Assembly: GCA_016182605.1 (NCBI GenBank)
Contig: JACPGE010000013.1
Coordinates: forward strand, 1 to 42,765
Reading direction: 5' to 3'
DNA length: 42,765 nucleotides
Origin: Candidatus Hydrogenedentota bacterium
GTDB lineage: Bacteria > Hydrogenedentota > Hydrogenedentia > Hydrogenedentales > JAEUWI01
The translations under genes were made by a program, and so were the position numbers. The first letter of the stretch is position 1. The number at the start of each line of letters is the position of its first letter. Below are positions 15,923 to 23,809 of this stretch, piece after piece. A model generated the notes under the pieces. That model made no database searches and was not told the origin of the DNA. It worked only from the letters and a program-made list of their open reading frames with translations.

Positions 15923-16315
15923 CTCCAGGGGCCCAGACATTCTTGTCTGGGATTGCGCGGGACCAAGGTTTCCCCTCAACCCGGCAGGAAAGTCCGGTCC
16001 CTTGATACTGTCCACGTTCCAGGGGCTCAGACATTCTTGTCTGAGATTGCGCGGGGCCGCACACGTTCAGCGCTATCCTCTTCAGCTCCGAAGGAGCGCC
16101 AGTCAGTTGCCTGGGGCGTGAGCCCCAGGATGAGGCCCGCCTCCACACCGAATCCGCGAAGCGGATGGCAGTCTACGTTCCAGGGGCCCAGACATTCTTG
16201 TCTGAGATTGCGCGGGGCCGCGCACGTTCAGCGCTATCCTCTTCAGCTCCGAAGGAGCGCCAGTCACTTGCCTGGGGCTCACGCCCCAGGCAAGTGACTG
16301 CCGCCGCTTCGCGGC
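15923..16315. repeat. Hairpin-rich intergenic repeat cluster
   Basis: The gap between nagA and bshA (about 630 bp) holds no credible gene. Three copies of a TTCT-loop hairpin (15932-15951, 16026-16045, 16187-16206) share the core CAGACATTCTTGTCTG. Two longer direct copies, 16014-16129 and 16175-16290, are nearly identical over 116 bp at an offset of 161. Each contains GCTCC-GAA-GGAGC and ends in a CCTGGGGC...GCCCCAGG stem. Further small hairpins are at 16152-16166 (ATCCGC-GAA-GCGGAT) and 16303-16315 (GCCGC-TTC-GCGGC). It resembles REP/BIME-type elements. Confidence 0.85.
16261..16300. repeat. Perfect 18-bp stem-loop
   Basis: CAGTCACTTGCCTGGGGC and its exact reverse complement flank a 4-nt loop (TCAC). 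It is the most stable element of the repeat cluster and lies about 155 bp beyond the bshA stop codon, where it could protect the 3' end of the bsh transcript or end transcription from both sides. Confidence 0.7.
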
Positions 16316-16456
16316 TCGATGGCGCCGAGCGCAACACCCCCGTCACTGACGTGCGTTTCGTGTCACTACGGCTGGATTCGTCGGAATAGGCAACGGCTGG
16401 CGTTACGTCGAGGAATATGCGGTCACGTGGGAGAGCGTGGCCGGCCGCAGTACGGA

Positions 16457-17620
16457 CTACACCCGGGCGCTTGCGGGGGCGGACCTGGGTTCGCAGTCTG
16501 CGAGGGGGTCGAGCATGCGGGCGTAGAGGGCCTCGTATTGCGCGACGATGGTGTCCTGGTTGAAGCGGGTGCGCGCGATTTCGCGGCCGTATTGCCCCAT
16601 GGCGCGGGCCTTGGCGGGATCGGTGAGGATTTCGATGCCGTAGTTGGCCATGGCTTCGATATCGCCGACCTCGGTGAGGTAGCCGCTTTTGCCGTGCTCG
16701 ATGACTTCGGTGATGCCGCCGCTGGCGGTGGCGAGCACGGGGACCCCGCAGGCCATGGCCTCGAGGGGGACGAGGCCGAAGGATTCGTGCTCGGAGGGCT
16801 GGAAGACGAGGTCGGCACAGGGGATGAGGTTTTCGATGCTCTCGTGGTTGCCGATGTAGCGGATATGATCGGCGATGCCGAGCTGTTTCGCGACGCCGAC
16901 GGCGGCCATTTTTTCGGGCCCTTCGCCCACCATGATCAGGCGGACATTGACCTGATCGGCCATCTTCTTGAAGGCGCGGACGACGTCCGTGACGCGTTTG
17001 ACGGGGCGGAAGTTGGAGATGTGCATGACGATTTTTTCGTCGCCTTCGACGAGGTGGCAGCGGTGATCGCTCTTGCCCTGGAAGCGGTCGAAGTCGATAA
17101 AGTTGTAGATGGTCTCCACGGGCTTGCTGAGCTCGAATTCGCGTTCGGTTTCGTCTTTGAGCCAGTTGGAGACGGCGGTCACGGCGCAACTGCGTTCCAT
17201 GGCGTAGCGGGTGATACGGTAGAAGGAGGGGTCGCTGCCGACGAGGGTGATGTCGGTGCCGTGCAGGGTGGTGACGAGGGCGAAGCGCCGCTCGGGGGGG
17301 AGCATGTCGCGTGCAATGAGGGCGGCGGCGGCATTGGGGATGGCGTAGTGCACGTGCCAGACGTCGATGTCGAATTCTTCCGCCACGTCGGCGATCTTCG
17401 AGGCGAGCGCCAGGGAATAGGGGGGCGTGCGGAAGAGGGGATAGGAGGGGGAGTCGACGTAGTGGCTGAAGATGTTCTGCTGGTAGCCCGTGAGGCGGAA
17501 GGGGGGCTCGCTCGTGACGAAGTGAATGGTGTGGCCGCGTTTGGCCAGGGCGATACCGAGTTCGGTGGCGAGGACGCCGCTGCCGCCGGCGGTGGGGTGA
17601 CAGGTGATTCCAATTCTCAT
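16457..17620 (-). CDS. bshA: N-acetyl-alpha-D-glucosaminyl L-malate synthase (bacillithiol step 1)
   Basis: The 387-aa GT4 glycosyltransferase joins UDP-GlcNAc and L-malate to give GlcNAc-malate, the first step of bacillithiol synthesis. The N-terminal ITCHPTAGGSGVLATELG is the BshA version of the GT-B donor loop. Other marks are LHGTDITLVGSD, ISNFRPVKR, and the EX7E motif inside EHESFGLVPLEAMACG. Length matches the family. It is the last gene of the methyltransferase-bshC-bshB1-bshA operon, 3 bp after bshB1. The C-terminal tail (about the last 15 residues) is poorly conserved. Confidence 0.95.
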   Translation of the reverse strand: MRIGITCHPTAGGSGVLATELGIALAKRGHTIHFVTSEPPFRLTGYQQNIFSHYVDSPSYPLFRTPPYSLALASKIADVAEEFDIDVWHVHYAIPNAAAALIARDMLPPERRFALVTTLHGTDITLVGSDPSFYRITRYAMERSCAVTAVSNWLKDETEREFELSKPVETIYNFIDFDRFQGKSDHRCHLVEGDEKIVMHISNFRPVKRVTDVVRAFKKMADQVNVRLIMVGEGPEKMAAVGVAKQLGIADHIRYIGNHESIENLIPCADLVFQPSEHESFGLVPLEAMACGVPVLATASGGITEVIEHGKSGYLTEVGDIEAMANYGIEILTDPAKARAMGQYGREIARTRFNQDTIVAQYEALYARMLDPLADCEPRSAPASARV

Positions 17621-17623
17621 GGC

Positions 17624-18352
17624 CTAGGCTCCACCTGGCGCGGGGGCCAGGAATTCGGGAAGCGTTCGGAATCCCATCCGTTCAGTGGTGTAGAGGGGCT
17701 CGCCGTATTCCGCGCCGACGCACTGTCCCCAATAGGCCGCGCGCGTGCGGATGTTGTCCCAGAAGGCCTTGGAGGCGATGTGGGTATCGACACCGGCATA
17801 GCCGGGATTGTAGAACTGGCTCTTGAAGGCCTGCAGCGCCGCGACCTTTTCTTCGAAGACGCCGCTCACATCGATGATGAGGGCGGGCGCCACCTGGGGA
17901 TCGTAGTAGGCGTGGTAATAGTAGATCCGCGCGGGGCGAAAGGGCTCCTGTCCCGTGTCGATGCGGTGCACGCCGGCGAAGAAGACGCTGCTGGTGACGA
18001 GGGCATGGGCGTTGGCGTGATCGGGGTGGCGATCGGGGGCCATCGGCGCGAGCACGGTGTGCGGGCGCAGGGCGCGAATGAAATGGATGAGGGCGAGGCG
18101 TTGCTCGTCGAGTTCCTGGATGGCGCCGTCGGGCAGGCCCGCATTCACACGGGAACCCACCTTGAGGCGTTTGGCGGCCTCTGCGGCTTCCAGGGCGCGC
18201 TCTTCGGGCGTGCCGCGCGAACCCAGTTCCCCGCGGGTGAGATCGAGGATCGCGGTGCGCAGGCCCTGGCCGGCAAGGTTCAACAGGAGGCCGCCCACAC
18301 CCAGATCGGCGTCGTCGGGGTGAGCGCCAATGGCCAGTACATCGCAGATCAT
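17624..18352 (-). CDS. bshB1: Bacillithiol biosynthesis deacetylase BshB1
   Basis: The 242-aa zinc-dependent PIG-L/LmbE-type deacetylase removes acetate from GlcNAc-malate. IGAHPDDADLGVGG provides the metal and base residues (His11, Asp13, Asp14), and DRHPDHANAH gives the further metal-binding His. RGELGSRGTPEER, near the metal site, and the late YGEPLYTTERMG are typical of BshB1. AHPDDAD has Asp where most family members have Glu (AHPDDxE), a minor change. Its ATG overlaps the bshC TGA by 4 bp, so translation is coupled. Confidence 0.95.
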   Translation of the reverse strand: MICDVLAIGAHPDDADLGVGGLLLNLAGQGLRTAILDLTRGELGSRGTPEERALEAAEAAKRLKVGSRVNAGLPDGAIQELDEQRLALIHFIRALRPHTVLAPMAPDRHPDHANAHALVTSSVFFAGVHRIDTGQEPFRPARIYYYHAYYDPQVAPALIIDVSGVFEEKVAALQAFKSQFYNPGYAGVDTHIASKAFWDNIRTRAAYWGQCVGAEYGEPLYTTERMGFRTLPEFLAPAPGGA

Positions 18353-19908
18353 AGTTCGATCTCATTCATGGTGAACGACTCCACATCCAGTTCCGCGATC
18401 AATCGGGGAATCAGTTCCCAGCCATACTCAAAGAGATGGGAGAAGACCGAGTATACCCTTTCCTGGGGTTTGCGGAAAGGCGCGAACGCGGTTTGCAGGC
18501 GCTGCACCTGCTGCTGGATGGTCTGGGATTGCGTATCGTCGAGGTGGACCAGGGCGCGCTCGAAACGGTCCCAGGCGCCACCCACCGTCTCGCGAAAACG
18601 GCCGGCATGGCTGCCCGCGTTGGGATACTTCTTCTGAAGGGGCGTCACGTCCAGGGCGATCCGATCCAGGAGGGCCTGGAGCCCGGCGCGGTGCGTTTGA
18701 AGGAGGGCATGGGCGGGATTCGCCGCACTCGCGCGCATCACGGTGTCTTCCAGGTCCGCCAGCGGCTGGAGCAGGGCGTCGGGGTCCAGGTGCAGCTTGC
18801 CCAGAAGTTTGTTCAGTTTCATGCTGGAGATCCGGCCCTGTGCGCGCGGATAGACCACCGGCATGGGGAGAGCAAACTGTGTGAAGAGCGGTTTGAGTTG
18901 TCCCCAGTAGGCCAGCTCGCCGGGTCCAGCGACGTACGCGAGCGTGGGGAAGAGGTGCTGCTGCACGAGGCAGCGCAGGGCGACGTTGGGTGTGAAAGCC
19001 TGGGGATCGTCGTCGAGCAGTTTCAAGAATTCGCCCTGCGTGTATTGGAGGCCGGCATCGGGCAGATGGAAGCGCCCATTCTCGAAACGCACGCGGCAGC
19101 GCCGGTTTTCGATTACAACAAAAAGGTTGCACGCGGCGCTATCCTTCACGACCTGCGCTTCGAAACCCGCCGTCTCCAGCATGCGGCCCGCTTCGTTCAA
19201 AGCGTGGGTGCTGCGCAGTGGATGCTCCAGTTCGTTCCGGAAAACAGGCGCGGCAGCCCTTCGCGCTTCGGGCAGGTCGGGCGCAAAAATCAGGAGTTCC
19301 GTGGCGGCGAAGAGTTTCGCCATGATTCGCGCATTCCAGTCGGAGAAAGAAGCCGACGCATCCAGACTCTCATGGAGAAAGGCCTGCACTTCCGCGCGCC
19401 ATTCGGATCCGGGAGCCTGATCCGCGGCCTCGTCGATCAGGGCATGCAGCGAGGATTCCACGGGCACATGGTACATGGGGAAGCGGTCGATGTCCTGCGC
19501 GGGTGCGTAGCTCAGGCTAAGCGTTTCATGCTTCTTCGAGAGGAGATGCGCGGTGCGCACTTCCTCGAAATCATGATCGTCGCTGCCGACCCAGAAGATG
19601 GGTTGCACGCGGGCGTTGCCCTGGCTGTTGAACTTGCGCGCAAGCTTCAACGCGGTGATCGCCTTGTAGATGGTGTACAGGGGGCCCGTCAAGAGGCCCG
19701 GCTGCTGGCCCGTTACGATCGCGTGTTCGTCACCGCAAATGCTGCGTTCGATTCCCAGGCGCTGTTGATAACGCTGCACGGCGTCCAGCAGGCCGGGATC
19801 CCAGGCACGGGCGGTGGCACTCGGCGCGCAGAATGCATTCAAGGGCTGCTCGAAAAAGGGCGACAGCGCGGGGGCTCCGTTGCAGTAGTCGTGAAGGAGG
19901 CTGCTCAT
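18349..19908 (-). CDS. bshC: BshC, putative cysteine ligase of bacillithiol synthesis
   Basis: The 519-aa protein matches BshC, thought to add cysteine to GlcN-malate as the final step. Diagnostic segments are IVTGQQPGLLTGPLYTIYKA, IFWVGSDDHDFEEV and YVAGPGELAYWGQLKPLF; the C-terminal third includes a predicted helical coiled-coil region. Length is typical. It overlaps the upstream methyltransferase stop and the downstream bshB1 start by 4 bp each (ATGA), which places all four genes in one coupled operon. Confidence 0.95.
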   Translation of the reverse strand: MSSLLHDYCNGAPALSPFFEQPLNAFCAPSATARAWDPGLLDAVQRYQQRLGIERSICGDEHAIVTGQQPGLLTGPLYTIYKAITALKLARKFNSQGNARVQPIFWVGSDDHDFEEVRTAHLLSKKHETLSLSYAPAQDIDRFPMYHVPVESSLHALIDEAADQAPGSEWRAEVQAFLHESLDASASFSDWNARIMAKLFAATELLIFAPDLPEARRAAAPVFRNELEHPLRSTHALNEAGRMLETAGFEAQVVKDSAACNLFVVIENRRCRVRFENGRFHLPDAGLQYTQGEFLKLLDDDPQAFTPNVALRCLVQQHLFPTLAYVAGPGELAYWGQLKPLFTQFALPMPVVYPRAQGRISSMKLNKLLGKLHLDPDALLQPLADLEDTVMRASAANPAHALLQTHRAGLQALLDRIALDVTPLQKKYPNAGSHAGRFRETVGGAWDRFERALVHLDDTQSQTIQQQVQRLQTAFAPFRKPQERVYSVFSHLFEYGWELIPRLIAELDVESFTMNEIEL

Positions 19909-20675
19909 GCGCCGGTCTTTCTGCCGATCAGGATCAGGCGGGGCGTGTCCGCGGAAAAGGCGAGGCCGGAATAACAGCCGAAAACACGCTCCACGGTGAG
20001 TCCGCAGCCTTCGAGTAGAAAGCGCATCTCGCTTTCGGTGTAGAGGCGCACAGATTCCATGGCCCGCGTGATTTCCGTGTTGTCCCGGAAGACCACGGTC
20101 AGCTTGTTCACGCGGTCGCGCTCCCTATCGATCCAGCGCTCTTCCACAATGCGCATGCCGTCGATCGTCCGGTCGGAGGAAGACTGTAAATGGGTCTCGA
20201 CATACTCGGCGTTCAAATAATCGATGAAGAAGCGGCCGCCGGGGCGCAAGGCGCGGGCGACGCCCTCGACGACGGCGTGATTCTCGCGGCTGTCCAGGAA
20301 GTAGCCGAAGCTGGTGAAGAAATTGGTCACGGCATCGAATGCGTTCTCGAAGGGGAGGTGGCGCATGTCGCCGCGCACAAGGAGGCCCTTTCCGGCGAGA
20401 GCGGTTTTTGCTGTAGCCAGCAATTGCGCGGAGTAGTCCAATCCAAACACGTGGGGGGTGTGGCGCGCCAGGTGGTAGAGGTGGCGGCCCGCCCCACAAC
20501 ACAGATCCAGCACCCGATCGTTCGGGCCGATGGCAAGTTGTTGCACCGCAAACTCGGATTCCGGGGCGGCCGATTCCACGGTGCGATGTGCATAGATGAG
20601 CGGATAGAGATCGTCAAAGGTGCTCGCGAACCAGTTCTTGTCGATTTCGTTTTCGGTCATGGGTTCGCGGCTCAT
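19905..20675 (-). CDS. SAM-dependent methyltransferase heading the bacillithiol operon
   Basis: The 256-aa class I methyltransferase has SAM motif I as VLDLCCGAGRHLYHLA, motif II acidic GLDYSA, and a post-I block RGDMRHLPFENAFDAVTNFF. It is the first gene of the operon and overlaps bshC by 4 bp. Green sulfur bacteria convert bacillithiol to N-methyl-bacillithiol with a SAM methyltransferase (NmbA; from memory, CT1040 in Chlorobaculum tepidum). The coupling here makes a thiol N-methyltransferase role the best hypothesis, but the sequence alone does not prove it. The start is ambiguous: in-frame ATGs lie at 20675 and 20660, with a further in-frame start at 20714. Confidence 0.85.
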   Translation of the reverse strand: MSREPMTENEIDKNWFASTFDDLYPLIYAHRTVESAAPESEFAVQQLAIGPNDRVLDLCCGAGRHLYHLARHTPHVFGLDYSAQLLATAKTALAGKGLLVRGDMRHLPFENAFDAVTNFFTSFGYFLDSRENHAVVEGVARALRPGGRFFIDYLNAEYVETHLQSSSDRTIDGMRIVEERWIDRERDRVNKLTVVFRDNTEITRAMESVRLYTESEMRFLLEGCGLTVERVFGCYSGLAFSADTPRLILIGRKTGA

Positions 20676-20783
20676 CGTTTGTTGGGGACCCTTCACAACC
20701 CGCCCGGCTGGCAACTCACGCCCTAAGAAGTCGTCTCCTGGGCCGCGGGCTTACAATTCGTGCCTTGGCCCGGTATCATGGCG

Positions 20784-22253
20784 CTACGCCTCGCCGATCG
20801 TATGCAGCTTGAGAAGATTGGTGCGTCCGCCGACGACCATGGGCGCGCCCGCCACAATGATGATGGTTTCCCCTTGTTGCGCCAGCCCATTTTCCAGAAG
20901 CAATTCCTCCACCCGCTGCACCAAGCCGTCGATCTCGTGGAAATCCGTGGTTGTGATCGAATTGACGCCCCAGATCAGGGCGCATCGGCGGCGGGTGCTT
21001 TCCGTGTTCGTGATGGCGGTGATCCGGCAGGAAGGCCGGTAACGGGCAATGGCGGCGGCGGTGTAGCCCGTGGTGGTGAAGCAGACGATGCGTTGTATTT
21101 GCAGGGTCTCGGCCATGCGGCAAACCGCCTGGCCGATGGCGTCGGCATAGGAATTCATACTGACGCGCAACGACTGACGCCGCGACTGCAATTCGGTGGA
21201 ACGCAGGCGGGTCCATTTTTCCTGTGAAGGATTGTCGGCCAGGTCGCTATCGGTTTTGAAGGCGATCTTGGCCATGACGGCGCAGGCATCGATAGGGAAT
21301 TCACCCGCGGCCGTTTCTCCGGAGAGCATCACGGCATCCGTCCCATCCATGATGGCATTGGCCACGTCCGTCACTTCCGCGCGGGTCGGGCGCGAGTGAT
21401 TCACCATGGATTCCAGCATCTGTGTCGCCGTGATCACGGGCACGCCCAAGTCGTTGCAGCGCCGGATCAGGCGCTTCTGGATTACGGGCAGCTCCTCGAA
21501 ATCCACCTCGACGCCGAGATCGCCGCGCGCCACCATCACCGCGTCGCTGCGGATGACAATCTCTTCGAAATGTTCCAGCGCTTCGGGACGCTCGATCTTT
21601 GCGACGATGCCGGGGTGGTGGGAGTGCGCATTGATGATGGCGCGAAGCTCATCGATATCCTGCGGGGTGCGCACAAAGGACAAGGCCACGTAGTCCACGC
21701 CCAGATCCAGTCCGAATTCGAGATCTTTCCGATCCTTCCGGGTCAGGCAGGGCTCTGCGATGTTCACCCCAGGGAGATTGATTCCCTTGTGCGATCCGAG
21801 CATGCCGCCGCGGATGATCGTGCAGTGCACCTCCGGGGGCGCCACCGCGTCGACGCGCAATTCCAGGGTGCCATCCGCGATCAGGATGCGGTCGCCCACG
21901 GAAACATCCTGCGGCATGTTCTTATAGGAGGTGGAAACCTTCTGCTTCGTGCCCTGGAAGGATTCCGTTGTGATCGAAATCTTCTTGCCCTCTTCCAGGG
22001 GAATGAGGGCGCCCTCGGCCACGGGGCCAGTGCGGATCTTCGGCCCCTGGAGATCCATCAGTATGGCGGCATTGGCGTTAAGTTCGCCGGCGATGCGGCG
22101 GATGCGCTCGTAAACTTTTCTGTGGTGCGCGTGCGAACCGTGGGAAAAATTCAGCCGGGCCACGTTCATTCCGGCCTGAATAAGGTTGGAGATGCCCTCA
22201 TCGCTGGAGGAGGCCGGTCCGATGGTGCAGACAATCTTGGTTCGCCGCCGCAT
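20784..22253 (-). CDS. pyk: Pyruvate kinase
   Basis: The 489-aa enzyme converts PEP and ADP to pyruvate and ATP, the last step of glycolysis. RRRTKIVCTIGPASSS opens the protein. Further marks are MNVARLNFSHGSH, DLQGPKIRTG, VMVARGDLGVEV, ATQMLESM and DGTDAVMLSGETAAG, with a full C-terminal domain. ATG 22253 starts 2 nt after the lysC stop and has GGAATGGGAA upstream; an ATG at 22265 overlaps lysC and is less likely. Coupling to aspartate kinase and proximity to the PTS genes place PEP consumption beside a PEP-dependent phosphorelay. Confidence 0.96.
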   Translation of the reverse strand: MRRRTKIVCTIGPASSSDEGISNLIQAGMNVARLNFSHGSHAHHRKVYERIRRIAGELNANAAILMDLQGPKIRTGPVAEGALIPLEEGKKISITTESFQGTKQKVSTSYKNMPQDVSVGDRILIADGTLELRVDAVAPPEVHCTIIRGGMLGSHKGINLPGVNIAEPCLTRKDRKDLEFGLDLGVDYVALSFVRTPQDIDELRAIINAHSHHPGIVAKIERPEALEHFEEIVIRSDAVMVARGDLGVEVDFEELPVIQKRLIRRCNDLGVPVITATQMLESMVNHSRPTRAEVTDVANAIMDGTDAVMLSGETAAGEFPIDACAVMAKIAFKTDSDLADNPSQEKWTRLRSTELQSRRQSLRVSMNSYADAIGQAVCRMAETLQIQRIVCFTTTGYTAAAIARYRPSCRITAITNTESTRRRCALIWGVNSITTTDFHEIDGLVQRVEELLLENGLAQQGETIIIVAGAPMVVGGRTNLLKLHTIGEA

Positions 22254-22255
22254 AG

Positions 22256-23593
22256 TTATTCCCATTCCGCAAACGCGTCGTAGATGGATCGTACCGCGGC
22301 ATGGAGGTCTTTGTCCTCCACGCCGATAATAATGTTCATTTCAGAGGAGCCCTGATCGATCACGCGAAGGTTAATGCCCGCATTGGCAATCGCCGTGAAG
22401 AGGCGCGCAGCAACGCCGATATGGTGGTGCATGCCCTGCCCCACGGTGGCAATCATGGCGATGCCGCTCTGCAAACTGACGGAATCGGGACAGCAGTGGC
22501 GCTCAATATCTTCCACGATTTTCCCGCCCAGGGGCCCCAGTTCCTCGTCGCGAAGAATGAGGGAAATGGTGTCGATGCCCGTCGGCATGTGTTCCCAGCC
22601 CATGCCGTGCTCTTCCAGAACCGAAAGAATGCGGCGCCCAAAGCCCCGTTCATGATTCATGAAGGTCTTTTGCACGTTGATCATCGTGAAGCCCTTGCGG
22701 CCGGCAATACCGCAGACCGGGTGGGTGCTGGTGCGCGAGGGCACGATGCGGGTGCCCGGATCTTCCGGATCCATGGTATTCCGGATCTGAATGGGAATGC
22801 CATCGCTGCGGACGGGGTAGATCGCCTCGTCGTGCAGGACCGTTGCGCCCATGTACGACAATTCGCGCAGTTCCTGGTAGGTCACCTCGTCCATGCGCTT
22901 GGCTTCCGGAACAATCCGGGGATCCGTCATCCGGAACCCGGAGACATCGGTCCAGTTTTCATAGAGCACGGAACCCGATGCGCGCGCCACAATCGCGCCG
23001 GTGATGTCGCTGCCGCCCCGGGAAAAAGTCTTGATGCGCCCATCCTCGTAGGCGCCGTAGAATCCGGGGATCACAAAACGTCCGTTCCCCTGGAGGCGTT
23101 TGGAAAACAGTTCATAGGTCACGGGGTCCAGGTCGCCGCCCACGGTGAAGCGGATGCACTCCGCGGGATCCACAAAAGTGGCGCCCAGGAGTTCGGCAAG
23201 GATGCAGCCATTCAGGAACTCGCCGCGGGAAGCCAGAAAGTCCGCCGTGGGCCTTGTCCCATCGGGAGCCGTCTCCAGCGCCTTGGCGAGGCTGGCATCG
23301 ATGGCCGCGAAATGGGCGGTGGTGTCGAAGCGGACGCCCAAATCGCGCGCGAGCCCCTCGAAGCGATCGGCGATGAGTTCCCGGGGTTCCGACGGGTCGA
23401 GGCCCTGCACGGCAATACCGTGCCACGCATACAAGAGGTCGGTGATTTTCCGATCGTCCGGGGCGCGCTTGCCTGGCGCCGAGGGGACGATGAAGCGGCG
23501 GTTTGCGCCGGCGTGGATGATCTTTTCCACCCGCCGGATATTCTCTGCGTCGGCCAGCGAAGTGCCGCCAAACTTGCACGTTACCAGACTCAC
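22256..23593 (-). CDS. lysC: Aspartate kinase
   Basis: The 445-aa enzyme phosphorylates L-aspartate, the entry to lysine, threonine, methionine and diaminopimelate synthesis. The N-terminus has CKFGGTSLADAENI, with FSRGGSDITGAIVA and the ENWTDVSGFRMTDPR substrate block following. Two ACT domains in the last 150 residues (INVQKTFMN..., IATVGQGMHHHIGVAARLF) suggest feedback control by an amino acid. The start is GTG, supported by AGGAG 7 nt upstream. A short palindrome CTCCTTGGAAGGAG lies in its leader. It is 216 bp from rseP, so it may have its own promoter, though I could not identify one. Confidence 0.95.
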   Translation of the reverse strand: MSLVTCKFGGTSLADAENIRRVEKIIHAGANRRFIVPSAPGKRAPDDRKITDLLYAWHGIAVQGLDPSEPRELIADRFEGLARDLGVRFDTTAHFAAIDASLAKALETAPDGTRPTADFLASRGEFLNGCILAELLGATFVDPAECIRFTVGGDLDPVTYELFSKRLQGNGRFVIPGFYGAYEDGRIKTFSRGGSDITGAIVARASGSVLYENWTDVSGFRMTDPRIVPEAKRMDEVTYQELRELSYMGATVLHDEAIYPVRSDGIPIQIRNTMDPEDPGTRIVPSRTSTHPVCGIAGRKGFTMINVQKTFMNHERGFGRRILSVLEEHGMGWEHMPTGIDTISLILRDEELGPLGGKIVEDIERHCCPDSVSLQSGIAMIATVGQGMHHHIGVAARLFTAIANAGINLRVIDQGSSEMNIIIGVEDKDLHAAVRSIYDAFAEWE

Positions 23594-23809
23594 TGCGATC
23601 TCCTGAATACTGCTTTACTCCTTGGAAGGAGCGTTGAAGCGTGACTGCGGGCATTGCGCCTGAAATTCACGGATGGTTTTGCCATTCCGCGGCGCGCCCC
23701 GCGATTGCCGCGGTTATTGCATCGGAACCGCAAATCCGGGCGGCCCGGAAACACAGCCCGTGGAAGCACGGAATGCCCGCGATTGGCCAGGCCCCCGAAC
23801 GGCCCCACC

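Noticed and set aside
16319-18637. 772-aa plus-strand open frame across bshA and bshB1
   Set aside because: It is Gly/Asp/Val-rich and antisense to well-conserved bsh genes, with no motif of its own.
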